From: UBA7985 sp038141425
Lineage (GTDB): Bacteria; Pseudomonadota; Alphaproteobacteria; UBA7985
DNA length: 64,000 nt
Direction of reading: 5' to 3'
Assembly: GCA_038141425.1 (NCBI GenBank)
Contig: JAYQIC010000010.1
Location: 186,001-250,000, forward strand
The stretch's first letter is position 1. The number at the start of each line of letters is the position of its first letter. This document shows, in pieces, positions 47,123 through 57,979 of the stretch. The notes below the pieces were generated by a model. The model had not been told where the DNA came from and made no database searches. It worked only from the letters and a program-made list of their open reading frames with translations. The translations under genes were made by a program, and so were the position numbers.

Positions 47123-48625
47123 CTAGTCGACGAGGAAGCCCGCCGGGGCTGAAATCGAGTGCGGTTCGGCGAAGGCAAGCACGCCGTCGTAGCCCATATT
47201 CCGGCCGATGCCGGAGTTCTTGAAACCGCCGAAAGGCCCGCGCCCGTCCTGCGCCATGGGGCCGTGGCCGTTGAGGTAGGTGTAGCCCGCCTCCAGCTTC
47301 TTCGCGATGCCGACCGCGCGCTCGGCGTCTTCGGTCCAGACCGACGAGCACAGCCCGAACTCGCTGTCGTTGGCCAGCGCGATCGCTTCGGCTTCGGTGC
47401 TGAACTTCATGATCGGCATTGCCGGACCAAACTGCTCCTCGCGTACCACCGACAGTGACGGATCGGCATTGTAGACCAGCGCGGGACGCTGGAAGTAGCC
47501 GCCGCCGTTGTAGAGTTCCTCGTCCGGCACCTGCCCGCATTCACGCACGTCCGCGCCCTTGGCCCGGGCTTCGGCGATCATGTCGGTAACGACCCGCAGC
47601 TGCTTGGCGTTGTTGACCGGCCCCATTGTGGTTTCGGGCAGCAGGCCATCGCCCACCACTGCGCGTTCGCAAGCCGCCGTGAAACCATCGACCACTTCGT
47701 CGTAGCGGCTTTCGTGGACGTACAGCCGCTTCATGGCCATGCAGATCTGTCCCGAAGACCCGAAGGCGCCCCAGTACATCTTGTTGAAAACCTCGTCGTT
47801 GAGCGCGGCGTCTTCGAGCACCAGCGCGGCGTCGTTACCGCCCAGCTCCAGCGTCACCGGCGTCAGGTTTTCGGCCGCCACCTTCATCACGTGACGACCA
47901 ACAGGGACCGAGCCGGTGAAGTTGACATTGCGCACCAGCGGGTGACCGGTCAGGGCGTCACCAATGCTGCGCGAGGAGCCGGTGACCACGTTGACCACGC
48001 CCGGGGGCAGCATCTTAGCGATCATCTGCAGCGTCAGCACGGGCGCCATGGCGGAGTTCTCCGCGGGCTTGACCACCACCGTGTTGCCGGTGACCAGCGC
48101 CTGCGGCAGCTTGGCGCCGAGGATCGACAGCGGCCAGTTCCACGGCACGATCAGCGCGGCGACCCCGCGCGGCTGGCGGGTCACGATGGTGTCGAACTGC
48201 GGTCCGATCGGGGCTGGTCCCATGACTTCGTCGACCATGATCCGCTCGCCGTAGGCTGCGGCCTGACGGAAGCGGTCGCCCAGACGGCTCATTTCCATCA
48301 GGGTTTCGCGGGCAATCTTTCCGTGCTCGCGGGTGAACAGGCGGGAGCGGTATTTGATATCTTCCTCATCTGCGCCCAGCATCTCGGCAACCTGCCGCAT
48401 CAGGTCGATGCGCGCCTGATAGCCCATTTCCGCCCACGCCGGGAAAGCCGCATGGGCCGCCTTGACCGCGTCGTCGATATCGTCACGGGTGGCGGCGGCG
48501 GCGTGGCCAACCAGTTCGCTCGGACGGGCGGGATTGTAGAGGTCGTAGGTGCCACCATCGGAGGCAGGGCGACGGTCACCGCCGATATAAATGTCGGTGG
48601 TAATCACCTGGTCCATGTTGCTCAT
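47123..48625 (-). CDS. Aldehyde dehydrogenase
   Basis: A 500-residue intact ALDH with ALIVPWNWPLSILGAKLPQA (cofactor), TPVTLELGGNDAALVLEDAA (general base Glu) and WGAFGSSGQICMAMKRLYVH (catalytic Cys). NGHGPMAQDGRGPFGGFKNS and GIGRNMGYDGVLAFAEPHS finish it. It is the last gene of the leftward half of the divergent locus, downstream of the oxoprolinase and phospho-lyase fusion genes, so it may oxidise the aldehyde or semialdehyde that a phospho-lyase reaction would release. Convergent with the acyl-CoA ligase gene. Confidence 0.9.
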   Translation of the reverse strand: MSNMDQVITTDIYIGGDRRPASDGGTYDLYNPARPSELVGHAAAATRDDIDDAVKAAHAAFPAWAEMGYQARIDLMRQVAEMLGADEEDIKYRSRLFTREHGKIARETLMEMSRLGDRFRQAAAYGERIMVDEVMGPAPIGPQFDTIVTRQPRGVAALIVPWNWPLSILGAKLPQALVTGNTVVVKPAENSAMAPVLTLQMIAKMLPPGVVNVVTGSSRSIGDALTGHPLVRNVNFTGSVPVGRHVMKVAAENLTPVTLELGGNDAALVLEDAALNDEVFNKMYWGAFGSSGQICMAMKRLYVHESRYDEVVDGFTAACERAVVGDGLLPETTMGPVNNAKQLRVVTDMIAEARAKGADVRECGQVPDEELYNGGGYFQRPALVYNADPSLSVVREEQFGPAMPIMKFSTEAEAIALANDSEFGLCSSVWTEDAERAVGIAKKLEAGYTYLNGHGPMAQDGRGPFGGFKNSGIGRNMGYDGVLAFAEPHSISAPAGFLVD

Positions 48626-48723
48626 TGCCCTGCCCTTCGTTGCTGCTGCGGCGCACGTGTCTGGGGTCTGAGTTAACGCGGTGGAGCACCTGCTGTCAAT
48701 TTTGTTGACCTGTCACGCAATTT

Positions 48724-51700
48724 TCAGCCGGTAAAGCCCGCTCTGCCAAAGCTCAAACCGCGCCAAAGCCGCCCGCCGGGGGTCAGCATGATCACCTGAT
48801 CACCCGCTGCGACTTCGGTCTGGTCGTTGCCAGCCAACCGCTCCCGGCTGCCGTCCGCGCGTTCGACCCAGTTTTCGCCCGGCTGCCCCGGCTCTCCGCC
48901 GGCCGCGCCGTGGGGACGCTGAACCCGGTGCGAGGTCAGCACGGTCACGGTCATGGGTTCGAGAAAGCGCAGCCGCCGCTCGATCCCCTCGCCACCCCGA
49001 TGGCGCCCTTCACCGCCCGACCCGTGCCGGATGGCGAAGACCTCAACGCGCACTGGAAAGCGCTGCTCCAGTACCTCCGGGTCGGTCATGCGGGTGTTGG
49101 TCATATGGCTGTGCACGGCCGATGCACCGTCGAAGTCCGGCCCCGCGCCAGTCCCGCCGCAGATGGTTTCGTAGTTCTGCACCCGGTCATTGCCGTAGAC
49201 GAAGTTGTTCATCGTCCCCTGCGAGCCCGCCAGCACCCCCAGCGCGCCGTAGAGGGTCTCGGCGATGGCCTGGCTGACTTCGGTATTCCCGGAGATCACG
49301 GCGGCCGGGTAGCGCGGGTTGATCATCGAGCCCTCGGGGATCACCAGTTCCAGCGGCTTCAGGCAGCCCTCGTTCATGGGGATGTTCTTGCCCACCAGCG
49401 TGCGGAAGACGTAGAGCACCACCGCCCGGCAGATCGAGGCCGGGGCATTGTAGTTCAGCGGGTCCTGCGCCGAGGTCCCGGTGAAATCGAGCCGCGCGCT
49501 GCGCCGGGCATGGTCGACACTGATCGCCACCCGGATTTCCGCGCCCGTATCCAGCCGGTGGGTGAACCGCGCATCGCCGAGCACGTCAATGACCCGGCGA
49601 ACGCTCTCCTCAGCGTTATCTTTGACGTGGTCCATGTAGGCGTGGACTGTCTGCAGGCCGTACTGGTCGATCAGCGCTCGCAGCGCCTGCTCCCCGGTGC
49701 TGTTGGCAGCGATCTGGGCGGCAAGGTCGGCCATGTTCTGCGCGACATTGCGGCAGGGATAGTCGCCGGACAGCAGCAGGTCGCGGGCCGATGCCTCTTC
49801 GAGCACGCCCTCGGACACCAGCCGGAAGTTGTCGATCACCACGCCTTCTTCGGTGATGTGGCGGCTGTCGGGCGGGGCTGAGCCGGGGTACGCCCGCCGA
49901 TGTCGGCATGGTGCCCCCGGCTGGCCACGGTCGCCACGATCTCCAGGCGCGCCGCCGTCGGTGTGCGCCGGGGCGAAGACCGGCGTGATCACGGTCACGT
50001 CGGGCAGATGGGTGCCGCCGTTGAAGGGGTTGTTCATCATGAACACGTCCCCGGGGCGAATGCGTCCGGCGTTTTCCTGCAGGATCTTCTTCACGCTCTC
50101 GCTCATCGAGCCCAGATGCACCGGCACGTGGGGCGCGTTGGCGACCAGATCGCCGCGCGCGTCGAACAGGGCGCAGGAGAAGTCCAGCCGCTCCTTGATA
50201 TTGACCGAGTAGGCGGTGTTCTCCAGCGTCGCGCCCATCTGGTCGGCGATGGCCATGAACTGGTTGTTGAAGACTTCGAGCATGATCGGGTCGACGGCCG
50301 TTCCCACGGCGTCCTGCCGCGCCAGCCCTTCGACCCGGCTCAGCAGCAGATTGCCGCCCGACAGGCACTGCGCCCGCCAGCCCGGCTCGACCATGGTCGT
50401 GCCCGTGTCTTCGGTCAGCAGCGCAGGGCCGTCGATGGTTTCTCCTTCCGCCAGCCGCGCGCGCTCGAACACCGGCACGGTCTGCCTCGCCCCGCCCAGA
50501 TGCACCGCGCAGTCGTCGACGTGCGCTGCCCCGGACAGCGGCGGCAGGTTCAGCGCCGGGTCCTGCCCCGTGCGGCCCACGCCTTCGACCTCGAGCATCT
50601 CCACCACTAGCTCGCTGGTGTCGGGCCGGAAGCCATAGCGCTGCTGGTGGGCATCGATGAAGGCGTCCGTGAGCGCCGCGATACCATCCAACGCCAGCGG
50701 CAGGCTCTGGTGCGCCCGCCGTGCGGACGTGAACGCGCTGGTTGACGCCGATCCGATCCGCCGCGATGCCCTGCGCAGCGACGGCCTCGCGGACCTCGGC
50801 CGAAAGCGTTTCGAACACCGGCGCCGCCGCGGCGAGGTCAGACAGCGGGCGGTCGAACTGGAACTGGCGGGAGGCCCGGACATCCGCCAGCCCCATGCCG
50901 AAGGCCGACAGCACCCCGGCGAAGGGGTGCAGGAACACCTGCTCCATCCCCAGCACATCCGCCACCTGGCAGGCGTGCTGCCCGCCTGCGCCGCCAAAGC
51001 TGTTCAGCGTGTAGCCGGTGACATCGTAGCCGCGCTGGACCGAGATTTTCTTGATGGCGTTGGCCATGTTCTCAACCGCGATGCGCAAAAAGCCCTCGGC
51101 CAGCTCTTCGGGGCTGCGTGGTGGCTCATCGAGCGCCGCTGCGATCTCCCCGGCCAGCACCCGGAATTTCTCCACCACCACGTCGCGGTCGAGCGGCTGG
51201 TCACCCCCGGGGCCGAACACGGCGGGAAGTACTGCGCCTGCACCTTGCCCAGCAGCACGTTACAGTCGGTGACGGTCAGCGGCCCGCCGCGGCGGTAGCA
51301 GGCGGGGCCGGGGTTGGCGCCCGCGCTCTCCGGGCCGACCTGCAGGCGGCCGTCCTCGAACTTCAGGATCGCCCCGCCACCGGCCGCAACGGTATGAATG
51401 TTCATCATCGGCGCGCGCAGGCGCACCCCGGCGCCCTCGGTCTCAAAGGACTGCTCGTAGTCGCCGGCGAAGTGACAGACGTCGGTCGACGTTCCGCCCA
51501 TGTCAAAGCCGATGATCCGGTCAAAGCCCGCTTGCTGCGCCGTGCGCACCATGCCGACGACCCCGCCCGCCGGGCCTGACAGGATGGCGTCTTTGCCCTG
51601 AAACAGCGCAGCGTCAGCGAGGCCACCGTTGGACTGCATGAACATCAGCCCCGAGGGCGACGCCATGGCCCCGCCCAGCGCGTCCCGCACCTGCCCCACG

Positions 51701-52384
51701 TAGCGCCGCAGCACGGGCGAAAGGTAGGCATCGACCACCGTGGTATCGCCGCGCGAGACCAGCTTGACCAGCGGGCTGACCGCATGGCTCAGCGAAATCT
51801 GAGTGAAGCCGATCTGGCGTGCGATCTCTCCGGCAGCCTGCTCGTGCTCTGGAAAACGGTAGCCGTGCAGGAAGGCAATGGCGACCGCGCGGAACCCGGC
51901 GTCGAAGGCGTCCTGCAGCCCGGCGCGCAACCAGTCCTGATCCAGCGCCCGCAGCACCTCTCCACCCTGATCGAGCCGCTCTTCGCACCGATCACGCGGC
52001 TGTAGAGCATTTCAGGCAGGCGGATGTGCAGGTCGAACAGCCGGGGGCGGTTCTGGTAGCCGATGCGCAGCTGGTCTTCAAACCCCGCCGTGGTCACCAG
52101 CAGCGTCGGCTCGCCCTTGCGTTCGAGCAGGGCGTTGGTCGCCACCGTTGTCCCCATTTTGACGCTGTGCAGCACCCCCCGGGGATCGCCTCCCCCGGCG
52201 CGAGCCCGAGCAGCACGCGGATGCCTTCCACCGCCGCATCGGGGTAGTGTTCGGGGTTCTCGGACAGCAGCTTGTGGGTGCGGATTTCGCCCGAGGGCAG
52301 GCGCGCCACTACGTCGGTGAAGGTACCGCCACGGTCAACCCAGAACTGCCACTGCTGATCGCTGGCAACAGACAGGACATCCAT
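48724..52384 (-). CDS. Fused ATP-dependent 5-oxoprolinase / hydantoinase A-B (several frameshifts)
   Basis: About 1220 residues as one gene, matching the OPLAH-type fusion of HyuA and HyuB. The HyuA half begins WQFWVDRGGTFTDVVARLPS (phosphate loop), then KMGTTVATNALLERKGEPTL, FDMGGTSTDVCHFAGDYEQS and AAGGGAILKFEDGRLQVGPE, NSFGGAGGQHACQVADVLGM. The HyuB half starts near PIMLEVFNNQFMAIADQMGA and contains PGDVFMMNNPFNGGTHLPDV, a shifted segment that reads VASRGHHADIGGRTP when corrected, and CGGTGAGPDFDGASAVHSHM. Frameshifts fall near 52190, 51990, 51225, 50715, 49945 and 49885; the last two compensate. It cleaves 5-oxoproline or a related cyclic amide using ATP. Confidence 0.85.
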
Positions 52385-52386
52385 GC

Positions 52387-55300
52387 TCAAACCAGTCCCA
52401 CCTCGCGCAGGCTGTCTTCCATCGCCTCGAGGAAAAAGGCGGCGTCTTCCGGGGTAAAGCAGATCGGGGGCCGGATTTTCAGCACGCTGTCGTGCGGACC
52501 GTCCGAACCCATGAGGATGCGGCGCTGGCGCATGGCGTTGACCAGCTGGCCGACGATGGCGGTGGCCGGGCTGCCGTCGACCTCACAGATTTCCACCCCG
52601 AGGAACAGGCCCAACCCGCGCACGTCAGCAGGTAGGGCGCTTCGGGAAAACAGCGCGTCAGTCCTTCGAGCATAGTCGCGCCGGTGCGTGCTGAACGGTC
52701 TTCCAGACCCTTGTCCTCGATGACCTCCAACACCGCGCGTCCGGCGGCACAGGACACGGTCGAACCGCCGAAGGTGGAGAAGAACTCCATCCCGTTGTTG
52801 AAGGCGTCACCGATCTCCCTGCGCGTCAGCACCGCGCCCATGGGGTGACCGTTGCCGATGGGCTTACCCAGCACGACGATATCGGGTTTCAGCCCTTGCT
52901 GCTCGAAGGCCCAGAAGTGGTGCCCCAACCGACCCATGCCGGTCTGGACTTCGTCGGCGATCAGCAGACCGCCAGCGGCATGCACAGCGCGCTGCAAGCC
53001 CTGCAGATAGCCCTGCGGCGGGATCAGCTGCCCGCCAACACTGGGGAAAATTTCCAGCAGGCAGGCGGCGAGCGCGTGCTCACCCCTCTGCGCACCGATG
53101 GCGGCGATCAGGCTTTCAGCCTCCGCCGTGTAACGCGCCGGGGCATCCGCGCCCGTGAACGGCCCGCTGAAGGTGTTGGGAATGGGCAGAACGTGGACCC
53201 AGTCCGCTTGCCCCTGTCCGCCATTCCCGGCGAACTTATAGTGGCTGATATCCAGCGCCTTCTGCGTGATGCCGTGGTAGCCGACCTCGGAGACGGCCAT
53301 GTCTCGCCGCCCGGTGAAGGTGGTCGCAAGCCGCATGGCGACTTCGTTGGCTTCGCTGCCGGAGTTGACCAGAAAGCAGGTGTCGAACTCATCGGGAACC
53401 GCGCCAGCAGGGCCTCGGCGTAGTCCAGATGCAGCTCGGAGAGATAGCGCGTGTTGGTGCTCAGCCGCTGCACCTGCTCCGCTACCCGCGCGGCGACATG
53501 CGGGTGGGCGTGGCCGACGTGTGGGACGTTGTTGTAGGCGTCGAGGAAGCGGCGGCCCTCGGCATCGATCAGGGTGCAGCCCTGCCCCGGACCATATGCA
53601 CGGGATCGCTGTAGGACAGCTTGAGGTTCGCCGTGGTCAGCGCCGCCCGCCGCGCCCGCATCGCGGCGATGGCCGGGGTCTGGCATCCACGCGCGCAGGC
53701 TCGACGCCCGCCAGTAGAGCGGGGTTGGGGAACAGCTGCGCCCACAGGTCCCAGTCGTCGGCATCGACCACACCGGGCCAGGCGCCGGGGTCTTCCGGGG
53801 CATCGCTTCCACCGAGTTGCAGGTGCAGATGCGGCGGCCAGCCGCCGTTCTCCGGCACGTCCCCCAGCCAGGCGATGACGTCCCCGGCGGCAAAGGTATC
53901 CCCGGCCGACAACCGTTCAGCGCTGGCCTTGCTCAAATGGCCGTAGAGGGCGCGAAACGCGGGTCCATCGCCGGGCTGGTGTTCGAGCACGAGGGTGCCG
54001 CCGTAGTCGTGGCGCTCGGGGCGATAGCCTGCGAACACCACCCGCCCGGGCAGCACGGCGCGGACCTCGGTTTCCGGGGGCAGGAACACGTCCAGCCCGA
54101 TGTGCACGGTCCGCCGTCGCCGGGCGACGTGGTCGGTGCGGCCAAAGCCCTCGCCGCCATAGATCAGCCGCGCCTCGCCCCAGCGCCCCAGACAGCCCGT
54201 GCCCTGATCCGTGAAAGCATCGACCACAGCATCGAGTTCGGCGGCATCCGGCTGGGTTCGGTTGGCACTCAGGGCGACGTTGTCGGGGGTCAGGTCAAGA
54301 ACCGGCAGGCTACCGACATCGGCATCGAACATGGGGTGTAGCCCGTCAAAGCGGGCGGGCAGCGGCGCGAGGCTGGCTGGCAGCCCTGCAGCGGCCCGGA
54401 GCCGTTCGCGGGTGAAGCGCGGGTCGAGATCCCGGACCTGCGCCAGCAGCGCCAGCGTCGGCGCCTCAGAAATCACCACGTAGGGATCGTCGGGGAATTG
54501 TTGCTTCTGCAAACCGGAATTGGTGACACTGACTGCCAGCCGCATCAGCATCAGCGGCCATAGATGATCAATCTCCGCAGCGCTCAAAGGAGAGTGCCGG
54601 GTATAGCCCCCGACCAGCGCGGCCATGGCCTCGACGGGCCGGACCTCGCCGCTGGCCAGATAGGCCCCGGCGATGGCCAGATCGCAGATCCGGGGTTGAG
54701 CAGCGCGTCGCCGAAATCCAGCAGGCCCGAGAGCTGCGGCCCCTGCCCCGGCTTGCTCACCGCGAGTAGGTTATGCAGGTTGAGATCGTTATGAATCGGC
54801 TGGCGGGGCAGTGCGGAAAGGGCGGCTCTTCCGGCGCTGTCGTACCAGTCCAGCAGAGAGCCAACTTGGCTTTTCAGGGCAGGATCACCGTCGAAAAGGG
54901 AAAGATGCGGGCTGATCCAGTCCGCCGCGCACAGGTCCCATTTGAAACTGCGGTCGAGGGCGGGGTCGCTGAAGTCAGTCAGCGCTAGGTGCATCCGGGC
55001 CATCGCTTCGCCGACTTCCGCAATCAGGCTGTTCGTCAGGCGATGATGATCGAGGGTGGTGCCGGGCAGCAGCGCCAGCCGCCAGATCAGACGCTCTTCG
55101 CCCTGCTCATCCGTGCCCCGGGCAATCAGCTCACCCGTGGCCGTGGGCAGGATTTGCGGCACGGGCACGCCCTCGACCGACTGTAGCTGCTCGATCATGG
55201 CGGCCTGAAAGCCGATGTCCTCAGGCTGGCAGCCTGCGCGCATGACCTTGACCACGCTTGGCGCGCCGGTGGGGTCTTCAGCGTGGAAGTTGAGGTCGTA

Positions 55301-55480
55301 TTCACCGTAGAGCGGGGTCAGGACCGGCGCCGCCCCATCGCCCCAAAGCTCCGCCACCAGCCCGGCCCAGCGCGCAGCATTAGCATCCACAGGCGCTGAT
55401 TCAGCTTCCGCAGCAGAGGCGGCGGCAGGCGTCGGGCTGTCCGGGCTTTCCGGGCTGTTGGTCACGCGCGTGTCTCTCAT
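52387..55480 (-). CDS. Kinase / M23 peptidase-like / class III PLP enzyme fusion, probable phospho-lyase type (several frameshifts)
   Basis: Three domains over about 1030 residues. Domain 1 is an APH/hydroxylysine-kinase-like phosphotransferase: catalytic PIHNDLNLHNLL and LLDFGDALLN. Domain 2 is M23-like: RTVHIGLDVFLPPETEV (HxGxD), then WPPHLHLQLGG (HxH). Domain 3 is a class III aminotransferase fold of the AGXT2L branch: LKLSYSDPVHMVRG, RRFLDAYNNVPHVGHAHPHV, VNSGSEANEVAMRLA, IADEVQTGMGRLGHHFWAFE and the PLP lysine in VVLGKPIGNGHPMGAVLTRR. Frameshifts near 54690, 53660, 53590, 53395 and 52625. Eukaryotic relatives of domain 3 are ammonio-phospholyases for phosphoethanolamine or 5-phosphohydroxylysine, and domain 1 resembles their partner kinase, so phosphorylation then elimination of an amino alcohol is likely. 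Confidence 0.83.
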
Positions 55481-55509
55481 CAGCCGACGCAGCAGGCGTC
55501 AGCGCTGGG

Positions 55510-56505
55510 TTACAGGGTCTCCAGACGCGCAAGCACGTCCATGCCCTGTTGCTTTAGCACGTGCAGCAGATCGATGAAGATCCAGTTTTCGGCGAGTTTG
55601 TCGCCCTCGCGCCGGTAGAGGTCGATCACCCGGAACTCCAGCATGGTGTCGCTGCCCGGCAGCCCCATGAACCCGCCGACGTGCCGGGCGGTGAAGTTTG
55701 GCCAGCCGAAGAAGCCGCCGAAATGCCCCTCGGCGAGCCGGCAGACGTGGCTGGTCTTGGCGCGGTCGGCAAAGGCAGCCCGGAACGGTCCCGAATGCTG
55801 CTTGGCGTAGCGCTCGATGGTGAAGGTCGAGCCGATCCCGGTCGGTCCCCACCACAGCATGTCGCTGTGCCAGGTCCGGGCGAGTTCTTCTTCCAGCGGC
55901 AATCCGCCCTGCCACTGGCCCAGATCAGTGATCATGGCGTTGATCGCCGCCAGCGTCTTCTCGCCCGCTTTGGCCGGCTGCGGGTCGAGCAGCAGGCCGC
56001 CATGCCCCTGCGGGCCGGGCTGGATCAGCTGTGCGCCGGTTTGCGGTGGGAACGGGTTCTGCCCGGCCTGATCCATCAGGCTGGGAAGGTCGAAATAGAA
56101 GGCGACTTCAGTGATCCGCCCGCCTTCGATCCGCAGGAATTCGCAGTATGGCAACATCGCGATCCGGCGCGTGGGTCGGATACCGAGAAACGGCTGGTCG
56201 AACAGACCCATGAGGTGGCCCATGGACACCACCCAGACCGAGCCATCATCGCTGCCGGTCAGACTGTTGCGGCCGGCAAAGAAGATGTCCATGCGCCGCT
56301 GCAGACTGGTCAGCGACGTCTTGATCGGGTCCCAGACAGTGCTCGCCAGCTGGCCAAGATCCCTGATTTCGTTGAAAGGATGGTAGCCGCGCCACAGGAA
56401 ATCGGGTGCCGAGATACTGCCCCAGCGCGGCCTCACTCGCGTGCGGGCGGTCGAGCGCTGCGTAGAAGTCCAGCACCAGCTGTTTTTCAGCCTGAAAAAA
56501 TCCAT
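55510..56505 (-). CDS. Two-domain SnoaL-like (NTF2 fold) protein (N-terminal frameshift)
   Basis: About 331 residues. Two NTF2/SnoaL-like halves are visible: DFLWRGYHPFNEIRDLG with WVVSMGHLMGLFDQPFLGI, and later DMLWWGPTGIGSTFTIERYA with TARHVGGFMGLPGSDTMLEF and DKLAENWIFIDLLHVLKQQG. The start is troubled: the family-like opening QAEKQLVLDFYAALDR is one frame away from the only nearby ATG, a T6 homopolymer lying between. The second half resembles the gene at the right end of the window. SnoaL folds may be cyclases, hydrolases or binding proteins; catalytic role unknown. First gene of the leftward operon. Confidence 0.75.
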   Translation of the reverse strand: MDFFRLKNSWCWTSTQRSTARTRVRPRWGSISAPDFLWRGYHPFNEIRDLGQLASTVWDPIKTSLTSLQRRMDIFFAGRNSLTGSDDGSVWVVSMGHLMGLFDQPFLGIRPTRRIAMLPYCEFLRIEGGRITEVAFYFDLPSLMDQAGQNPFPPQTGAQLIQPGPQGHGGLLLDPQPAKAGEKTLAAINAMITDLGQWQGGLPLEEELARTWHSDMLWWGPTGIGSTFTIERYAKQHSGPFRAAFADRAKTSHVCRLAEGHFGGFFGWPNFTARHVGGFMGLPGSDTMLEFRVIDLYRREGDKLAENWIFIDLLHVLKQQGMDVLARLETL

Positions 56506-56685
56506 GTCCTGTCTTCGGTTTGCTTCACCACCAAGAGTCCTGCCCTTAGCCGACTTGCGCGGCGCATTGCCAGTCTGCAGGTGGTCACCAACCGCGCGAC
56601 ATTTTCGCCTGCCTTATGACCTTTGTGACCCTGAGGCAAGCTGCTTTGGCGGTCCATCGCCTGCCCGTTTGGGTGGTTCAAACTA

Positions 56686-56705
56686 TTTTGCATGCGCATG
56701 CAAAA
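56686..56705. promoter_or_regulatory. Perfect 20-bp palindrome between divergent operons (candidate operator)
   Basis: TTTTGCATGCGCATGCAAAA is identical to its own reverse complement. It lies in the 274-base gap between the leftward SnoaL-like/phospho-lyase operon and the rightward ABC importer genes, 75 bases before the importer start. Its form suits a dimeric LacI- or GntR-type repressor. No regulator gene is adjacent in the window. Confidence 0.8.
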
Positions 56706-56779
56706 AGCTGTTGCCACAGACTTCCGCGCTGGTCTAGCATCCATTCAGACTTGATCATGTTTAGGCGTTCGGTAACCCC

Positions 56780-57823
56780 ATGGGCGAAATTCAACTGCGC
56801 AACCTCAGCAAGCGCTGGGGCAGTTTTGTCGGTGTCGACAAGTTTGACCTGACGATTTCGGATCGCGAATTTCTGGTGCTGCTGGGGCCATCGGGCTGCG
56901 GCAAGACCACGACGATGCGGATGATCGCGGGGCTCGAAACCCCGACCGACGGCGAGATATTCGTCGACGGTGCAAAGATCAACGATCTTGAACCCAAGGA
57001 CCGCGACGTCGCCATGGTGTTCCAGAACTATGGCCTCTACCCCACCATGACCGTGCGCGAGAACATCCGCTTCCCGCTCAAGGTACGCGGCGTGCCGCGC
57101 GCCGAGCACGACGCCATGATCCACCGTGCCGCAGAAATGGTGGAGCTGGGCGACCTGCTCGATCGCCTGCCCAAGGAGCTTTCCGGCGGACAGCGCCAGC
57201 GGGTGGCTCTGGCCCGCGCGATCGTGCGCCGGCCGACCGTGTTCCTGATGGACGAGCCACTGTCGAACCTCGACGCCAAGCTGCGGGTCTCGACCCGGGC
57301 GCAAATCAAAAACCTCCAGCACGAGCTGGCCGTGACCACGATCTACGTGACCCACGACCAGATCGAAGCCATGACCCTCGCCGACCGCGTCGTCGTCATG
57401 AACAAGGGCGAAATCCAGCAAATCGGCACGCCGACGGAAATTTACGACCGCCCGGCCAATACCTTCGTCGCCGGCTTCATCGGCTCCCCGGCCATGAATT
57501 TGGTCAGCGGCTCGATCAGCGGCGGCACTTTCACCGGCCCGAACGTGACCATCAAGGGGCTCAAGGCCGACGATGGCGCCATCACGCTGGGCTTCCGCGC
57601 CGAGGACGTCGAAGTCGTCAAGCGCGGCGGAGACGCCAAGGCTCCGGTCTATTCCATGGAGTTGCTCGGCGATGCCACACAGGTATCGATCCGCTCGGGC
57701 AGCGAAATCCTCAGCGGCAAGGCACCGAAGGACTTCCGCGCCGACATCGGCGCGCCCATCGGGTTCAAGATCGATCCGGCGGTCTGCCACCTGTTCGACC
57801 CGGAGACAGGCGCCCGCCTGTAA
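56780..57823 (+). CDS. Sugar-type ABC transporter ATP-binding protein (UgpC/MalK family)
   Basis: A 347-residue ATPase. Walker A LGPSGCGKTTTMRMIAGLET, Q-loop region VAMVFQNYGLYPTMTVRENI, signature KELSGGQRQRVALARAI, Walker B VFLMDEPLSNLDAKLRVSTR, and switch His in YVTHDQIEAM. The C-terminal 110 residues form the TOBE-type regulatory domain (GFIGSPAMNLVSGSISGG, LGFRAEDVEVV). Unusually, the ATPase gene comes first, before the binding protein and permeases, which together complete a carbohydrate-uptake (CUT1-like) importer. No regulation site other than the upstream palindrome is seen. Confidence 0.92.
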   Translation: MGEIQLRNLSKRWGSFVGVDKFDLTISDREFLVLLGPSGCGKTTTMRMIAGLETPTDGEIFVDGAKINDLEPKDRDVAMVFQNYGLYPTMTVRENIRFPLKVRGVPRAEHDAMIHRAAEMVELGDLLDRLPKELSGGQRQRVALARAIVRRPTVFLMDEPLSNLDAKLRVSTRAQIKNLQHELAVTTIYVTHDQIEAMTLADRVVVMNKGEIQQIGTPTEIYDRPANTFVAGFIGSPAMNLVSGSISGGTFTGPNVTIKGLKADDGAITLGFRAEDVEVVKRGGDAKAPVYSMELLGDATQVSIRSGSEILSGKAPKDFRADIGAPIGFKIDPAVCHLFDPETGARL

Positions 57824-57927
57824 AAACCAGATTTCCTGCCCGGCGCGACCCGGCCCCAGATGGCCCGGGAGACCGCGACAGGCAGATCACAGCATTCAGG
57901 CCGGCTTAGGGGGCGGACTGGATAGGT

Positions 57928-57954
57928 GTCATCGGCAATTTGGTTGCGGATGAC
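57928..57954. repeat. Imperfect inverted repeat before the binding-protein gene
   Basis: Arms GTCATCGGCAA and TTGCGGATGAC pair at 10 of 11 positions around a TTTGG spacer, 25 bases before the start codon of the solute-binding protein. It could be an operator, an mRNA stem stabilising the abundant downstream message, or a weak terminator after the ATPase gene. Confidence 0.5.
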
Positions 57955-57979
57955 GCACTTAACTCATGGGAGAAACACG

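Noticed and set aside
49616..51220. Single open frame on the minus strand across the oxoprolinase
   Set aside because: Its first part is genuine HyuA sequence, but past about 50715 it reads out of frame (Arg/Ala-rich); the true protein continues in another frame.
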